Made by a program: the position numbers and the translations under genes
DNA from: Hypericum androsaemum
Lineage: Eukaryota > Streptophyta > Magnoliopsida > Malpighiales > Hypericaceae
Direction of reading: 5' to 3'
Assembly: GCA_963995505.1 (NCBI GenBank)
Contig: OZ023181.1
Coordinates: forward strand, 24,486,366-24,550,365
Length of the DNA stretch: 64,000 nt
The notes under the pieces: generated by a model
The model's input: the letters and a program-made list of their open reading frames with translations, nothing else
Databases searched by the model: none
Told to the model about the DNA's origin: nothing
Shown here: piece after piece, positions 60,894 to 64,000 of the stretch
How the letters are laid out: each line of letters begins with the position of its first letter
Numbering within the stretch: position 1 is the stretch's first letter

Positions 60894-61385
60894 ATGTGAC
60901 TTGCTTATATTTGGTTCGGACTTGAGGTGTGTTAATGAAACCAAAGATTTTCTAAAGCAAGTTTTTGACATCAAGAACTTAGGTCATGTGGATGTTATCT
61001 TGACGTGACAAAGTGATTTGGTTGTAAAGCTAAATAAAATGACGTACCCATTCCAATGGGATCAAGGAACGTGGAGGAATTCTCTGTGTTTGTGGGAGAA
61101 GCTGCGTGTGAGGAGACACGAAGGCCTCGAGAGTTAAAGATGGTTAGCAATGAGGAGATTGTAAGCCAGAAAGTTGTGAAGAATGAGAGAATATCGAAAC
61201 ATAGCAAACACATAGCTATGCGATATAATCATATTAGAAGTATGGTTAAAAAGGGAAAGATAATCATTGAGTATCTCCCAACAGATCAAATGTTAGCAGA
61301 CCCATTGAAAAAATCATTATCGGGAGATAAGATCAAAAAGGTAATGCGAGGTATGGGGGTATTACCGATAGAATTAATGTCTTGA
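60894..61385 (+). pseudogene. Copia reverse transcriptase/RNase H remnants
   Basis: At about 60895-61000 CDLLIFGSDLRCVNETKDFL then FDIKNLGHVDVIL matches the region just after the Copia RT catalytic box (the YVDD itself is lost). At 61056-61385 SKHSKHIAMRYNHIRSMVKK and IEYLPTDQMLADPLKKSLS match the end of RNase H. The DNA between is missing or scrambled. Non-functional. Confidence 0.85.
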
Positions 61386-61912
61386 TTGAAACCAACTCTA
61401 TCTTAGGGCAAAAGTTATTTACTTGGCACCTTATGTATGAGAGTTAAAAAGGTAATTCAATATTAGACTTTGGCGAAATAGAAACTTGGATACATTTCAA
61501 AGTGCATAACTTGAAAATAGTGGGGGTGATACTATTTTGAAAGCCATATATCTGACCTATGCACTTCCGTCTACCACAACAAGTTGAGGTTGGATAATAA
61601 ATCCTTAATAGACTTATAGCACGTTGTAGAATGCGTTGTGGACCTTCTTGATAAGTCTAACTATACAAGTAGAGAAGTGATGGGCCGCTTCTTAGGGATT
61701 ATCTCGGTAAAATTCTAAAGTACTTGTGAACACCAGGATTTAGCATAAGGGCCCAATTCAAAGATGCTGCCAAAGATTAAAGAAGCAAGAAATCATACGC
61801 AACGAGAATATGATTCCTTAGGGTCTCATATTCAACCATAAGTTAAAGGCTTAGTCCAATTCATGGTCATTCGTTGAGTAATGCAAGTTGATAATATAAA
61901 TAAGTGGGAGAT

Positions 61913-62499
61913 TATTGTATATATGTATATTATAGTATTGGATTTTGTCATCTAGAGTAAAATTTTGAACATCTAGATAGTCTATAACTAAGTGAGTCTT
62001 TTGTGATACTAATTAAGCTCAACTTTATTAGTTCAAATCTTTTATTTATATATATATATAAAAGAAAGAAAGAAAGAAAAGAAATATTAAATAAAGGGAG
62101 AAAGGGAAGGTGCCTCTTCGTGAATTGCACACATCTTCGACTTGAGTTACGACCTTTCGGTGCATTAGATCTTTTATGAGAAATGGTTGTCACCTTTAGG
62201 GAACAACTCTTGAGTATCTATAAATACTCAGAAGAGTTCCGGAGGCTAAGAACCAAAAGAGATAATCCTCCCTCTTGTGAATTTCTTTCTTTCCGTGTCC
62301 AACTTACGATTCTTGCTTCAAGAAATTTGTAAGAGTGTAACTTACGAGTTTCGAGTGATATAGATTTTGTATCCTAGAAGGTTAATTCCTTGAGACCATT
62401 TACACCATAGTGAGAGGAATTAATACCTTTAAAGATAGCATCATTTTTTGGTGTGCCTAACCTATCTTTAAACTCCATTACCCACTCAAATATGTAACA
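61913..62499 (+). repeat. 3' LTR of the deleted Copia element
   Basis: Begins TATTGTATATATG (first TG mutated) and ends ATATGTAACA. It has about 14 extra bases (around 62113-62127) compared with the 5' LTR. Confidence 0.9.
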
Positions 62500-62504
62500 A
62501 CCAC

Positions 62505-63684
62505 GTAAGATAGAAGCTGCGTCATTTCAGAAAAAATCGTTGACAGCTGCCAGTACCTCCTACTGATGAAAATTGAAATAAGTTATACATGTTCTGTGCA
62601 TTTTACACCACATGATAGTCAAGTGCAAAATCGTGATGCCACAAGGTACTAAAATAAACTTTTCCAAAAAAAAATACTTGTATACAAGAGACATCATACA
62701 AAAACTGTTATAGATCTACCCTCAAAAATTATTGAGACGTGAGTACTATAAATCCAACTCAAATCCTTTCTATTAATGCTCAGTCTTGAACCCCAAAATC
62801 ATTGATTCCGTTTCACGAATTCGGACTATGAGAAACACAAAAAATGATGGCCAATTTTTTAAATTTTTATGCTAAAAAAAAAGTATAAGTTGGGATTATG
62901 TGGTGGGCCTTAAAGTGACAAGATTCATCAGATTCAATATGGTGTAGTCCTTGAAGCCCAGTAACAAAAGTGGCAATGTGAAAAGGAAGCCCAAAGTAGG
63001 TGAGAGTTACTTCCACTTTCAACGGCCAACTAAACCCAAATTAGGTTGGTTTCGGAATGGATAGTTGACAGTTTTTATATTCAACCCCAAATAATAATTT
63101 GTTTGAGAATAAATGGTCAATTAATTTTTTATACTTAAAATTAGATTCCGTCCCTCAGATAAAACCGATAGTGTCTGTGTGAAAAGAAATAAGTCCGATT
63201 CTATTTTAGATACGTTATCAAGTTCGAGTTCTAACAAAATTATATCCAATTTTAATTTGGATTAATATCTTCAATTTTTTTAGCAGTTACTTTAATGGGT
63301 GTTTGGCAACGCAAAAAAAATTTAGGCTAACAGCATAAACGTCGATATAATTATGGTTTAATAATTTAACTTTTCTAACCAACACAAACTGAAGGGGTTA
63401 TACTTGATGGACATTGAAAAGTCTTGCTTTATGAACACCGATGAGAAGGAATCTTATCTGATCTTCGTGCTCGGTCAATCGATCCGGATATAAAACACGA
63501 TCCAGATTCGATCCAACATATCATTTCTGGCTGTTTTGAATTTATCAATTCTCAAAGATTAGCACGTACCCCTCCTATAATCAGAATTATTTGTATCTAA
63601 GATCTAATAAGATGGTTTTTCATAATTATTTGTAACCCCAATACGGAATTATTTGAATTGCAGCAAATTAATTAATTTTTTTGG
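62505..63684. other. AT-rich DNA with a possible lone Mutator-like TIR end
   Basis: GCCACAAGGTACTAAAATA followed by AACTTTTCC at about 62637-62664 looks like the right end of the Mutator-like family seen at 14985-16306 and 44861-46185. I found no convincing left end, so this may be a remnant or chance. The rest shows no gene. Confidence 0.35.
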
Positions 63685-64000
63685 GCAGGAGACCCCCCTC
63701 CCGCTCCCCCCCCTCCCCCGACCTCCCCCGCTCTCCCCCCCTCCCCAGATCTCCCCCTCCCGCTCTCCCCCTCCCCCGACCTTCCCCGCCCCCCCTCCCC
63801 CCATCTCGCACCTTTCCCGACTCCCCCGACCTCCCCCGCTCTCCCCCCCTCCCCCGACCTCCCCCTCCCCCTCTCCCCCCTCCCCCGACCTCCCCCGCTC
63901 TCCCCCCTCCCCAGATCTCCCCCTCCCGCTCTCCCCCCTCCCCCGACCTCCCCCGCTCTCCCCCCTCCCCAGATCTCCCCCTCCCGCTCTCCCCCCTCCC
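63685..64000. repeat. C-rich minisatellite, 58-bp period, running off the window
   Basis: Nearly pure C/T with CCGACCTCCCCCGCTCTCC and CCAGATCTCCCCCTCCCGC blocks. The CCAGATCT landmark at 63911 and 63969 gives a 58-bp period, and one at about 63745 is close to three periods earlier. The other strand is therefore a long G-rich repeat. Its true length is unknown because the window ends inside it. Confidence 0.88.

Larger units (their letters stand above)
58861..62499 (+). mobile_element. Older, internally deleted Copia element, 3.6 kb
   Basis: Plus-strand element with LTRs of 584 and 587 bp and a perfect 5-bp target-site duplication ACCAC (58856-58860 and 62500-62504). An AAGTGGGAGAT polypurine tract precedes the 3' LTR. 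The 2.5-kb interior is mostly non-coding; gag, protease and integrase are gone. The LTRs differ by many substitutions, a short insertion and TA-repeat length changes, so it is older than the neighbour at 53-58 kb. Confidence 0.92.

Overview
The window is nuclear DNA of a flowering plant, very probably a woody eudicot. Genes are split by GT-AG introns, intergenic DNA is AT-rich, and plant-specific families are present (plastid TatC, FatB thioesterase, CYP81 and CYP71 P450s, a TPS-a terpene synthase). Much of the remaining DNA is retrotransposon and DNA-transposon sequence. I cannot fix the species.

The first 34 kb is gene-rich. It holds the 3' two-thirds of a DExH-box RNA helicase (65-4553, +), a complete phosphatidylserine synthase PSS1 (17756-21038, +), a complete FatB-type acyl-ACP thioesterase (22269-23979, -) convergent with it, and a complete plastid TatC (32497-34209, +). 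Exon-intron models were built by hand; all exon phases agree. Between them lie a foldback element split by a truncated LINE (8.8-11.8 kb), a Mutator-like element (14985-16306) ending 28 bp before the PSS1 TATA box, and a 6.6-kb LINE (25478-32092) nested in an older LINE relic.

From 34 to 53 kb the window looks like a decayed specialised-metabolism locus. It has one intact CYP81-type P450 (37398-39529, -), three broken CYP71-type P450 pieces (34.6-35.1, 41.3-41.6 and 49.8-50.0 kb, all -) and a terpene synthase with only its N-terminal domain (51326-52727, +). It is cut up by hAT elements, a second Mutator-like element, a gag-protease-only Copia element, LTR debris with a hairpin minisatellite, and local duplications.

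From 53 to 64 kb there are two Copia elements of different age: an intact one (53434-58702) with near-identical 398-bp LTRs and an uninterrupted polyprotein, and an internally deleted one (58861-62499). The window ends inside a C-rich minisatellite.

The intact genes are unrelated housekeeping functions (RNA helicase, ER phospholipid synthesis, plastid fatty-acid export, thylakoid protein transport). The only functional grouping is the P450/terpene synthase remnant. A recurring theme is transposon insertion directly upstream of core promoters (PSS1, CYP81, and less closely TatC).
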